Shown here in pieces: positions 6,603 to 14,319 of a stretch of 27,517 nucleotides of DNA. The position numbers and the translations under genes are program-made. The stretch is taken from assembly GCA_964524995.1 (NCBI GenBank), contig CAZGDV010000031.1:1-27517 (forward strand). The letters run 5' to 3'. The notes below the pieces were generated by a model. The model saw only the letters and a list, made by a program, of their open reading frames with translations. It was not told the origin of the DNA and ran no database searches. Origin of the DNA: CAZGDV01 sp964524995. Lineage in GTDB: Bacteria > Chloroflexota > Dehalococcoidia > SZUA-161. The number at the start of each line of letters is the position of its first letter. The first letter of the stretch is position 1.

Positions 6603-8639
6603 ATGAAGGAATCGTTCGAAGCATCCGAGAACGAGGATATGACACGTCGCGACCAACCAGCCGCCGACGCCGATATCGGCATCGAGGACTTCGCGAACTG
6701 GTCCACCGACGGATTCCTCCTGTTCGATGAGGCTCTGAACTGCGTCGGCATGAACCCCGTCGGCGAGAGGCTGTTTGGAATGTCCGAGGAGTCCGCCGTC
6801 GGTAGGAGCCTCATGGAGATCGTGCCGGTAGCACCCGATGACGATGACCACGAGAGCTACGCCAATGTGATCAGAAGCGGTGGCCACTTCTTCACCGAGG
6901 CAATGAGGGGGGAGCTGTGCCTTGGCATCAAGGCGTTCAAGGTCGGGGACGGCCTCGGCCTGATAGCCAGCGACATCACGGAGCTGAAGCACACGGAGGT
7001 GGAGCTGGACAAGGAGCGCAATCGCCAGGAAGAGCGTGAGGACGAGCACACGCTCGAGCTGAAGTACATTGATGAGCGGCTCCAGCAGGAGACGGACCGG
7101 CGCAAGCGTCTGGAGAAGGAGAACAAGAAGCTGCGCAGGCAGCTCAAGGAGCTTTCGAAGAACCCGCCTTCGGAGAAGGAGGAGCCGGTCAGAGCGGTGT
7201 CGGCAGGGCCGGAGGTGCTCGGGGAGGCTGAGAGGGAAGCGAGGATCAAGGACCTGGCGGTCGAGCTGTCGATCAATGCCGTGACGCTGACGAACCTTGA
7301 GGGCAAGGTTGTCTATGCCAACCCGTCGTGCCTGAGGGTGTGGGGCCGGGGCGAAGAGGGGATCTTGGGAACGCCCTTCTCGCAGTTCTGGCAGGCTGAG
7401 GAGGAGGCGTCCGAGGCCGTGGACATGGTGCTGGGTGGGGGAAGCTGGACCGGGGAGCTCATTGCGAAGGGCAAGGGCGAATCCGGCATCGAGGTAGAGA
7501 TGTCGGCGCATCCGATCATAGTCGAGGGGGACGTGCCCGCACTGCTGTTCTTCTCGTTCGTTGACATCACGCAGCGCAGGAGGCTGGAGGACAAGCTCAG
7601 GCACTACGAAGGCAAGTTCGAGGCCCTCTCGGCCAAGTCGATCCAGTGGATCGAGCGCTTGAACGCGGTCCTCGACAACACCGAGCAACTGGCGGCGCAG
7701 GTACCGGAGGATTCGGCCGAGGCGGATGCCGATACTCTGGATGAGACGTCCGATGGGGCCCCTATCGAGGCTTCTGATGAAGAGGCTGGGCTTCCTGAAG
7801 ACGAGGAATCAGCGGAGGACGTCGATTCCGACGGCAGTGAGGCTTTCGGTGAGAGCGAGTCAGCCGTCACAGAGGACGGCGAGCCCACAGGCATGGTGGA
7901 CGTTCTGCAGACCCCGGAGCCGGATGGCGGGCAGGAGGCTGAGGACACGGCCGGACCGGTTGTGGAGGTGGAGGACCCGAGTGCTGACGATGCGCTCGCT
8001 GTGGAGGCTGTTGCCGGAGAAGAAGAGACGCCTGTTGACGAGGAAGAGATAGCCGAACCGGTCGGGCAAGAGGGGTCAGCCGAAGACACTGTCCCCGATC
8101 TTGCGGAGGCCGCTGCGCAAACCGATTCGTCGGCCACCGTCGATGGTGGACCAATCGGATTGGTGAACGTCCTGGAAGCGCCGAATTCAGGGGAAGAACA
8201 GGAGACCGGTTCGGAAGAGCCGACGGCTGAACTAGTCCCGGAGGCGCAGGTGCTAGGCGGTCAGACTGTGGAAGAGGAGGTCGGGGCTGTCCGGCAGGAG
8301 GAATCGGCCGCCGGTGACCCTCCGGCAATGGGGGCAGCCGCCGAGGGAGATGACCTCACCTCCGCCGGGCAGACCATGATAGAGACGTTCGATACGGAGG
8401 AAGCATCGTCCACCAGGACAACCGGCCTGATCGACATCCTGCAGGCGAGAATGCGAAGGCGAAGGAAACGCGCCTCCGAATCAGCCGCGCAGGAGCAGGA
8501 CGAACAGGCCGACGTTGAGATGGAGCTTCAGACCGGAGCGGCAGGCCTGAACAGTATTGCAGAATCACCCTCTACTCGGGAAGGGGAGACCCCTGCACGC
8601 CCCTCAGAGGTCGAGCCGGAGGGTGGCTGGCTGGCCTGA
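6603..8639 (+). CDS. PAS-coiled coil-PAS protein with repetitive acidic tail
   Basis: The 678 residues divide into a first PAS domain (about 28-128, with NWSTDGFLLFDEALNCVG and ending in SDITELKH), a charged coiled coil (about 130-190), a second PAS domain (about 212-326, ending FVDITQRR) and a short coiled segment. From about 370 the chain is very acidic and low in hydrophobics, hence probably disordered. This tail holds three 89-residue degenerate repeats, each with a hydrophobic motif of type TGMVDVLQ (429, 518, 607). The last copy is followed by a basic patch (RMRRRRKR). No kinase, cyclase, HTH or methyl-accepting domain is present, so this is a sensor or scaffold without a recognisable output. 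It lacks membrane segments. It could signal through partners that bind the repeated motif. The gene ends 12 bp before the convergent membrane-protein gene. Confidence 0.88.
   Translation: MKESFEASENEDMTRRDQPAADADIGIEDFANWSTDGFLLFDEALNCVGMNPVGERLFGMSEESAVGRSLMEIVPVAPDDDDHESYANVIRSGGHFFTEAMRGELCLGIKAFKVGDGLGLIASDITELKHTEVELDKERNRQEEREDEHTLELKYIDERLQQETDRRKRLEKENKKLRRQLKELSKNPPSEKEEPVRAVSAGPEVLGEAEREARIKDLAVELSINAVTLTNLEGKVVYANPSCLRVWGRGEEGILGTPFSQFWQAEEEASEAVDMVLGGGSWTGELIAKGKGESGIEVEMSAHPIIVEGDVPALLFFSFVDITQRRRLEDKLRHYEGKFEALSAKSIQWIERLNAVLDNTEQLAAQVPEDSAEADADTLDETSDGAPIEASDEEAGLPEDEESAEDVDSDGSEAFGESESAVTEDGEPTGMVDVLQTPEPDGGQEAEDTAGPVVEVEDPSADDALAVEAVAGEEETPVDEEEIAEPVGQEGSAEDTVPDLAEAAAQTDSSATVDGGPIGLVNVLEAPNSGEEQETGSEEPTAELVPEAQVLGGQTVEEEVGAVRQEESAAGDPPAMGAAAEGDDLTSAGQTMIETFDTEEASSTRTTGLIDILQARMRRRRKRASESAAQEQDEQADVEMELQTGAAGLNSIAESPSTREGETPARPSEVEPEGGWLA
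7740..8540 (+). repeat. Three in-frame degenerate 267-bp repeats (89 residues each)
   Basis: Repeat anchors fall exactly 267 bases apart: motif codons begin at 7887, 8154 and 8421, encoding TGMVDVLQTP, IGLVNVLEAP and TGLIDILQAR. A second anchor supports this for copies 1 and 2: SAED at residues 403-406 and 492-495 is also offset by 89. Outside the anchors the copies have drifted, keeping acidity and length. Confidence 0.8.
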
Positions 8640-8651
8640 ACCGGGCGACCT

Positions 8652-10520
8652 TCAGAAGAGACCCGATGGTGCCCCGCGACCCCTCCTGGGTCCCACGATA
8701 GCCCAAGCCAAGACCCCTATCAGGACCACCGCCGATCCGATCAGGAACCACAGGGTCTTGTATTGCAGGCCGGAGTTGAAGGCGTCAACCGAGTTCAGGA
8801 TTATCCTGTTGCCTTGCTCAGCGAGGTCCTGCTCCAGGCCCTCGTAATCACCCGCGTCCATTAGGGCTTCCTGCAGCTCCGGCTCGCCGTAGGAGCTGTA
8901 AGCGGTTGCGAACCCCACGAAGAGGATGATCGACGATATGAGAAGTACAGCGACCGCCCACGCGAGGCGGCTCTTCCAGTTGCGTCCGCCGAGGAACCCG
9001 ATGCTGACAAGACACAGGGTCGGCAGGACCCACAGCGCCCACCACCAGGTTCTCGCGGTGTGCACGTGCTCTCGCGCGTCGTCGAACGGCTCCAGGTCTA
9101 CGTCGTTGTCCTCCGCCAGCTCCCGCAGGTCCTCGTGAGTGAACGTGTAGCCGTTCGCTATCCAGTCACGTACGTCCTCCAGCGTGTCGCGCCCGTCCCG
9201 GTCCAACTCGTCCAGCAAGTCAGCGTCGGTGTACTCCCAGCCGTCGGCGACGGCATCGCGCGCCTCGTCGAGGAAATCCTCGTTGTCCGCCCCCATCGCC
9301 GACCTCAGGTCTGCCTCGGTGAAGACCCATTGATCGGGGATATCGTCGCCAATCATCTCCTGTACACTGGCTTCGACGTCCACCCCGGCCAGGGTCTTGA
9401 ACTCCTCGTAGGAAACGGTCGCCGGGCGGCAGTTCGGGATCTCCCCGGCTTGCAGGCCTTGTAGCTGCATTATGAACTGCGCCATGCTGCAGGTGGGCAG
9501 GCTGTAGAACAGCGCCTCGAGTTCCTGATCGGCCATATGCGCCAGCGCAGCTACGGCGTCGTCCTTTACCTCGGTTATGTCGATGATCACCGATATGCTT
9601 GCTGTCTCCCCTTTCAGATAGGCCGCGATTGCGTCGACTATGCTCTCGAACTGTGCCTGCACCCACGACTGGGGAAGCGAGTCCTTGAGGGCCGTGGCGA
9701 TCTCATCCTGCAACAGCGTCACGCTGAATGGCAGGTTCACAGCCTGCTCGATGTTCTCGGTGACCATCGGCGTGATGATCTGCTCGATAACGTAATCGTA
9801 GGTCTCTTCGCCTGCCAGCAGGTCGACCAATGCATCGGCCACGGCGTCGACTCTGTCCTCCAGCCGGAGCGTCACCGTGAAGTGGTCGGAGTCCCTGGTG
9901 AAATAGGGTAGCGCCGAGTCAATGGCTGCGCTTGCCTGCGGCTTGATCCAGTCCAGCGGGGCGGCCTCCTTCAAGGCGCTTTCGACATCCGCCTCCGCCA
10001 GATCGAGTGAGAATGGCAGGTTGTCCTGGTTCTCGACGAGCTGCTCAGCCAGGTAGGACATACCGTCGTCATATAAGCTTGCAACTGCGTCGCTTTCGAG
10101 CGTTTCGTTCTTGATCACGTCAGTGGCATGCTCGACCCTTTCCCTGGTGTCCAGCGTGAAGCTGAATTCGTCCTTGTCTCCGAGGATGTAGGGCAGCACG
10201 GCCCCCAGGGCTGATCTGAACGTCTCGTCGAGCCACTCAGGTGGGAGTATGGCCTCGGCTGTGGCCACGGCCTCCTGCTTGAGAGCATCGACGTCTATGG
10301 GGAAGTCGGATGCCTGCTCCTCCTCGATCTCGTCCAGCGCCGAGGGCACCACCGTATCGTAGAGGAACTCGTACGTCTCTGTGTCCTCGAGCCGGTCGGC
10401 ATAGAACGTGGCGCTGCCCAGACCGCAGTTCACTTGGGTTACCAGCAGCAAGGCGGCGAACAGGACGAAGAATACCAGGATGAACGGAATGGTGAATACC
10501 CGCCTAACCCACATCATCAT
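8652..10520 (-). CDS. Large repeat-containing membrane protein of unknown function
   Basis: The 622 residues start with a short basic stretch and a membrane helix (about 8-30). A long soluble part (31-490) follows, then three membrane helices (about 492-511, 519-541, 588-610) and a basic tail. With the first helix acting as an anchor, the soluble part should lie outside. It contains three repeats of about 95 residues (from 72, 168 and 262; each with a DFPIDV/NLPFS start, a central W and a TL-x-RV strand). Three 30-residue repeats follow (W398, W428, Y458; pattern W-x-[FY]-T-x-x-DL). The acidic surface and Ala-rich helices suggest an adhesin-like or sensor ectodomain, but I do not recognise a family. 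ATG 10520 has AGGGGGT 4 bases upstream. A dyad at 10571-10598 lies upstream and may control it. Confidence 0.85.
   Translation of the reverse strand: MMMWVRRVFTIPFILVFFVLFAALLLVTQVNCGLGSATFYADRLEDTETYEFLYDTVVPSALDEIEEEQASDFPIDVDALKQEAVATAEAILPPEWLDETFRSALGAVLPYILGDKDEFSFTLDTRERVEHATDVIKNETLESDAVASLYDDGMSYLAEQLVENQDNLPFSLDLAEADVESALKEAAPLDWIKPQASAAIDSALPYFTRDSDHFTVTLRLEDRVDAVADALVDLLAGEETYDYVIEQIITPMVTENIEQAVNLPFSVTLLQDEIATALKDSLPQSWVQAQFESIVDAIAAYLKGETASISVIIDITEVKDDAVAALAHMADQELEALFYSLPTCSMAQFIMQLQGLQAGEIPNCRPATVSYEEFKTLAGVDVEASVQEMIGDDIPDQWVFTEADLRSAMGADNEDFLDEARDAVADGWEYTDADLLDELDRDGRDTLEDVRDWIANGYTFTHEDLRELAEDNDVDLEPFDDAREHVHTARTWWWALWVLPTLCLVSIGFLGGRNWKSRLAWAVAVLLISSIILFVGFATAYSSYGEPELQEALMDAGDYEGLEQDLAEQGNRIILNSVDAFNSGLQYKTLWFLIGSAVVLIGVLAWAIVGPRRGRGAPSGLF
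9060..9329 (-). repeat. Three 30-residue repeats in the membrane protein
   Basis: WVFTEADLRSAMG (398), WEYTDADLLDELD (428) and YTFTHEDLRELAE (458) start exactly 30 residues (90 bp) apart. Each unit looks like a short helix pair joined by an acidic linker, resembling small helical repeat domains that occur in tandem. Confidence 0.8.
9543..10307 (-). repeat. Three repeats of about 95 residues in the membrane protein
   Basis: Units begin near residues 72, 168 and 262. Shared landmarks are the opening [DN][FL]P[IF][DS], a central P-x-x-W (PPEW, PLDW, PQSW), a hydrophobic helix ending LPY or AAY, and a strand such as FTLDTRERV, VTLRLEDRV or VIIDITEVK. Spacings of 96 and 94 residues show an old triplication. 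Confidence 0.75.
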
Positions 10521-10570
10521 GTACCCCCTAAGGTGGCTCTTTCGTCATTATCCTGCTCAGACCTTACCAG

Positions 10571-10598
10571 AGTGACCATAACCTACACAATGGTCACT
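10571..10598. promoter_or_regulatory. Operator-like dyad
   Basis: The 9-bp arms AGTGACCAT (10571-10579) and ATGGTCACT (10590-10598) are perfect inverted repeats around 10 bases, so half-site centres lie 19 bases apart, close to two helical turns. It sits between two divergent genes. A possible minus-strand -10 GATAAT lies at 10552-10547 with a poor -35, and the dyad begins where that -35 would be, as in activator-dependent promoters. A weaker pair AGTGG/CCACT with the same 10-base gap is at 10611-10630. Confidence 0.55.
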
Positions 10599-10656
10599 TC
10601 CGGTGATATTAGTGGGTAAATCGTACCACTGCTGGTGGGAATAGGCTAGGCTGTTC

Positions 10657-10685
10657 TTGACAAACGCGTGTGATCGGGCTAGCAT
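10657..10685 (+). promoter_or_regulatory. Sigma70-type promoter of the CheW-like gene
   Basis: TTGACA (10657-10662), 17-base spacer, TAGCAT (10680-10685). The predicted start near 10692 leaves a leader of about 24 bases before ATG 10716. Confidence 0.75.
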
Positions 10686-10715
10686 GTTCGCGATTCTGGG
10701 CTCGCGGACGACGAT

Positions 10716-11483
10716 ATGAACTTGGATAGCTACCCCGAACACTACCCCAAGCCGCCGGTGGTGAAGTGGAAGGCCAGGGCGAAGGCTTTCGCCCTGTTCT
10801 CTCAGGGCAAGCGCCCGCGCGACATCTCGCCCCGCGCGGTCAACGGCATCAGGCGTAAGAAGCTTCACGAATACTATGGGCAGTGGCGCAAACTGGAGGA
10901 ACTGAAAGGTAGCCGGACGGAAGTCGCCCCGCCCTCTATCCAGACCCGGTACGTGATCGAGGATAAAGTGCTGGCTACGACAGTGCCGGTTGACAAGGCT
11001 GTGCCTCTATCACTGAGCCCGGCTGAGGAGGCTACTGCGCTGCCCTCGTCCGGTGAGATGCAGCTTGTGGTGTTCGAGCTTGCGGGCCAGGCATACGGCC
11101 TGGATATCAGCACAGTCCAGGAGATAATTCAGGTCCCCGGAATCACACGGGTACCAGGAACACCGCCTTTCGTAAAGGGCGTGATCAGTCTCAGGGGAAG
11201 AGTTGTCGTGATAGTGGACCTGCACACGTGGTTCGAACTGCCGGTGCCTGAGAATACCACGACATCGCGGGTACTGATAGCGGACGCCGGGGACGAAGAC
11301 GTCGGGGTCGTCGTCGACGTGGCGACTGAGGTATTGCGCGTGCCCGCCGATTCTATTGAGCCTCCGTCACCTGTAGTGACCGGTGTGAACTCCGCCTACC
11401 TGGCTGGGGTAGCGAAGGTCGGCGAGAGGCTGATCCTGCTGCTGGACTTCAAACGACTGTTCGCCGAGATGCACCGGGGCTAG
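10716..11483 (+). CDS. CheW domain protein with N-terminal basic helical extension
   Basis: Residues 114-253 of 255 form a full CheW domain: the first strand MQLVVFELAGQAYGLDI, the VPGTPPFVKGVISLRG loop and the IVDLH strand typical of the CheA/receptor coupling fold. The first 65 residues are unusual for CheW. They are basic and predicted helical, with KWKARAKAFALFSQGKRPR and a second helix pair around RRKKLHEYYGQWRKLEELK. That pattern resembles the helix-turn-helix region of small terminase-like or resolvase-like proteins (LFSQGKRP... followed by a YYxxW helix). A proline-rich linker joins the parts. No CheA, receptor or flagellar gene is nearby, so it may serve a non-flagellar signalling pathway, perhaps with the PAS protein or membrane protein to its left. 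The ribosome binding site at ATG 10716 is weak. Confidence 0.88.
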   Translation: MNLDSYPEHYPKPPVVKWKARAKAFALFSQGKRPRDISPRAVNGIRRKKLHEYYGQWRKLEELKGSRTEVAPPSIQTRYVIEDKVLATTVPVDKAVPLSLSPAEEATALPSSGEMQLVVFELAGQAYGLDISTVQEIIQVPGITRVPGTPPFVKGVISLRGRVVVIVDLHTWFELPVPENTTTSRVLIADAGDEDVGVVVDVATEVLRVPADSIEPPSPVVTGVNSAYLAGVAKVGERLILLLDFKRLFAEMHRG

Positions 11484-11533
11484 GGCCTGCTTCTCCGCAG
11501 ACGCGGGTACTCCTGTTCCGTTTCAGCCACACT

Positions 11534-11542
11534 TGGTATAAT
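11534..11542 (+). promoter_or_regulatory. Extended -10 promoter element
   Basis: TGG precedes a consensus TATAAT (11537-11542), an extended -10 that can work without a good -35; the sequence 17 bases upstream (TGTTCC) is indeed poor. It overlaps the first in-frame ATG (11541), so translation must begin downstream, at 11565 or 11568. Confidence 0.65.
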
Positions 11543-11564
11543 GATGCCCCGAGATGGAGGTGCC

Positions 11565-13481
11565 ATGATGAGCAAACCCCAGGGGGGTATCCGGTTCGTT
11601 CTCATTGCGCTGGTGCTGCTCATTACCACCAGCCCTTTCTCCAGCCTTCCGATCGTTGCTTACGCTGACGATGTGCCGCAGTTCAGCAGGTCGGACTGCG
11701 ACTGCCCCGAGCTCGGTATCCCCCTGGAGGATGATGACGACCCCCGCTATTCAACCGACGAAGTGGTCGGGCTGCATTGCCGCTACGACGCGGGCCTGGC
11801 AAGCAGGCGGGTGGATTTGAAGATCATGTACTTCCACGACCCGCAGGACGTGCCTGGGATGATGGAGTCCCTGGAGGACAAGCATATCAACTACGGCGAC
11901 TACGATACCATGCTCGGCGAAATCCAGGACGATGACTACTACGTGTTGATTGAGGCATCACGGGACAGCCGACGTATGTCACTCCTGTACACCTACAGGG
12001 AGATGGCCCTCATGAAGGGTAGCCGATTCTTCCGTCACGGAGATCACTACGTCGTCTCGATCGTGGGCGAAGGCAGGGACTTCCCCTGTGTTGCAGCGTT
12101 CGAGCAGGCTTTCGATCTACTGGAGCAGCACGCGGTCGAGGTCATTGAAGGCAACAAGGAGGAGCACTTCACATTCCACTACTACGACGCCTTCAGCAAG
12201 GAAGACCCGCCGGCAGGCAAGTCACCGGGAGATTTGGTCGCGACCCTCAAGGACAGTGAGGGAAGGGGAATCCCCGGCGAGGAGATATACCTTTTCAGGA
12301 GGTGGCGCTCTGCGGAAGACGACACTTTCGCGGAATGCGTGAGGTTACCGGACACCGACCCGCTGTACGTGGATGATGAATCCCTGGAGGCTAATGGCCT
12401 GTCATACATAGACCGGCGTGAGTACCTGTGCGATTCCACGGACCTCAGCCTGTTGGGTGGCTTGGGGGAGGCCCAGTTGTACATATCGGACGCCGTTGAC
12501 TTCACGGCTCTGTTGGAGAACCTGCGGCAGTACGGTGAGGTATCCGGGACGGTCTACGCCGTCGTGTTCGACAAGTCGCCCAAGCAGGAGTACGGCGAGG
12601 GCTCGGGAGCGCGCGTTGAACATGTGCTGTCCGTCCCGATCACGATCAAGGGCACGGCGGCAATCATCGGGCTCGGGGCTACCGACAAGGCCAAGGATGC
12701 GAAGGTCAAGCTTGTGGTGGATGGTAAAGACGTCTTCGTGAAAGATGGCAATCTCCCGTTTTTTCTGCTGGAGGACAGGGTCTACTTCGACAACAATGCC
12801 ATCGTCACCATCAGGTGGTTGAACGGCATGACGATGACCGTATCGGTCAGGGAAAACTTCCTTGAGGACAACGACTGGGAGTGGCTGGAGATCAATTACA
12901 AGGACGCGGGCTGGTATCATTGGTTCGACCAGACATTCGGCAACTGGTTTGTAGAGTGCACCTTGAGCCTCGCGCCCACCGCCATCGGCCTGGCTATCGG
13001 CGGCCCGGCGGGGGCGCTGGCCGGTGGCCCCATCAGCCTCCTAGTGGGCGGGATCATTCTGGTGTATGAGGGGTTGCAGTGGGCGTACGATCCCCTCATC
13101 GTGCGGGCGCATTCCGTGATCCTGGTCGAACTGGGTGAAGAGAGCAGCGTGTACATGGCCGAGGGTAAGGCCACCCTGTACGATCCGGACGATGGCAGCT
13201 CAATCGACATCGAGGCCGGGCATATGGCCACTGTCTCGCGCGAAGGCGAGTTCGGCGAGGTCGTGGCGTTCGACGAGAGCGACCTGGACCCGGACATGGC
13301 TCGCGTATACACCGCGGTAAGCGACGAGGAGCCGACCTCTCCGGAAGCCACGCCCTCGTCCGTATTCGAAGATGACGACGATGATGGGGGCACGAACGTG
13401 GCTGCTATCGTGGTCCCGATAGTGATCGTGGTGGCCCTGGTAGTTCTCTTCATTGCCGCCAGGCGCAAGCGTAAAGCCTAG
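11565..13481 (+). CDS. Secreted, membrane-anchored protein with FecR-like domain
   Basis: Translation should start at ATG 11565 (or 11568), 5 bases after GGAGG; the ATG at 11541 is part of the promoter. The 638 residues open with a signal peptide, with probable cleavage after AYA at about residue 34. The mature part begins with an acidic Cys-containing stretch (DCDCPE) and several beta-rich regions. A Gly/Ala-rich hydrophobic segment lies near 470-505. A FecR-like beta domain follows (VYMAEGKATLYDP, then IEAGHMATVSREGEF). A Glu/Ser/Pro linker, a C-terminal membrane helix and an ARRKRKA tail end the protein, giving a type I-like anchored exoprotein. Function is unknown. FecR-type domains bind or sense envelope ligands, and the hydrophobic mid-segment may insert in the membrane. 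Confidence 0.85.
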   Translation: MMSKPQGGIRFVLIALVLLITTSPFSSLPIVAYADDVPQFSRSDCDCPELGIPLEDDDDPRYSTDEVVGLHCRYDAGLASRRVDLKIMYFHDPQDVPGMMESLEDKHINYGDYDTMLGEIQDDDYYVLIEASRDSRRMSLLYTYREMALMKGSRFFRHGDHYVVSIVGEGRDFPCVAAFEQAFDLLEQHAVEVIEGNKEEHFTFHYYDAFSKEDPPAGKSPGDLVATLKDSEGRGIPGEEIYLFRRWRSAEDDTFAECVRLPDTDPLYVDDESLEANGLSYIDRREYLCDSTDLSLLGGLGEAQLYISDAVDFTALLENLRQYGEVSGTVYAVVFDKSPKQEYGEGSGARVEHVLSVPITIKGTAAIIGLGATDKAKDAKVKLVVDGKDVFVKDGNLPFFLLEDRVYFDNNAIVTIRWLNGMTMTVSVRENFLEDNDWEWLEINYKDAGWYHWFDQTFGNWFVECTLSLAPTAIGLAIGGPAGALAGGPISLLVGGIILVYEGLQWAYDPLIVRAHSVILVELGEESSVYMAEGKATLYDPDDGSSIDIEAGHMATVSREGEFGEVVAFDESDLDPDMARVYTAVSDEEPTSPEATPSSVFEDDDDDGGTNVAAIVVPIVIVVALVVLFIAARRKRKA

Positions 13482-13537
13482 CAGCAAACCATTGCAGCAA
13501 CTCCCTCCCCGTTGCGATGGCCTGGTGCCGGGTCTGG

Positions 13538-14317
13538 CTACTCCGCCCTGCGCCGGAACATCATCGTACCGAAGCCGATTCCGACGGCGGCCCATGCTGC
13601 CAGCACGACCAGCGCCAGCCACAGGTCGGACCACACGTACCCCTCCAACACCAGGCCCCGCACCGCCACTATGGCGTAGTCCACCGGGTTGAACTGTCGC
13701 ACCGTGTCCAGCCAGCTGGGCAGGAAGTCCGGCGGCATCATCATCGAGGACATGAACATGGCGGGCATGGCGATGAAGTTTATGATGCCCATCATGGGCT
13801 CGGGCCGCTTGAACAGCAGCGCCAGCCCGTTGGAGAAGGCTGCGAACCCGAGGCCGAGCAGGATGACGAAGACCAGAGCCAGGAGAACGCCGGGTGCTCC
13901 TGTGGCGATATCTACGCCCATGATCACCGCGATTATGAAGATGATGATCGCCTGAATCACGAGTATGGCCATGGACGCCAGGACACGGCTCGTTATGATC
14001 GAGAGCCGGATCACGGGCGTGGCCAGCATCTTGGACAGGATGCCCATGTCGATGTCGTGCAGCATGCCCATGCCCGCCCAGGCGGAGCCGAAGAGGACCG
14101 TCATGACCACGACGCCGGGGGCGAAGAAGTCGAGATAGGTTATGTCCTCGAACCCTGGCATGCTGCTTATCATTGCCCCCAGGGAGTCGAACACCTGGGT
14201 GAACAGCAGCAGCCACAGTATCGGCTGAATGAGGTTCATGAATATCCAGACCTTCATGCGGACCTGCGTCCTGATATGCCTCCCGAACTGGAACCATATG
14301 TCGGAAAGGAAGTTCAT
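13538..14317 (-). CDS. ABC-2 type transporter permease (DrrB-like)
   Basis: From ATG 14317 (AGGAGA 5 bases upstream) the gene encodes 259 residues with about six hydrophobic segments, the ABC-2 permease layout. The region before the fifth segment has the family feature PAMFMSSMMMPPDFLPSWLDTVRQFNPVDY, in which the FLP-x-x-L and NPVDY pieces are typical of daunorubicin/multidrug DrrB-type permeases. The frame stays open upstream to 14815, but that part overlaps the ATPase gene out of frame. The gene begins 2 bases after the ATPase stop, so translation is coupled. It should form the membrane channel of an exporter with the ATPase. Confidence 0.92.
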   Translation of the reverse strand: MNFLSDIWFQFGRHIRTQVRMKVWIFMNLIQPILWLLLFTQVFDSLGAMISSMPGFEDITYLDFFAPGVVVMTVLFGSAWAGMGMLHDIDMGILSKMLATPVIRLSIITSRVLASMAILVIQAIIIFIIAVIMGVDIATGAPGVLLALVFVILLGLGFAAFSNGLALLFKRPEPMMGIINFIAMPAMFMSSMMMPPDFLPSWLDTVRQFNPVDYAIVAVRGLVLEGYVWSDLWLALVVLAAWAAVGIGFGTMMFRRRAE

Positions 14318-14319
14318 GG

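Noticed and set aside
6510..7688. 392-codon minus-strand open frame
   Set aside because: It is antisense to the PAS protein, has Leu/Arg-rich composition from codon mirroring and shows no recognisable domain.
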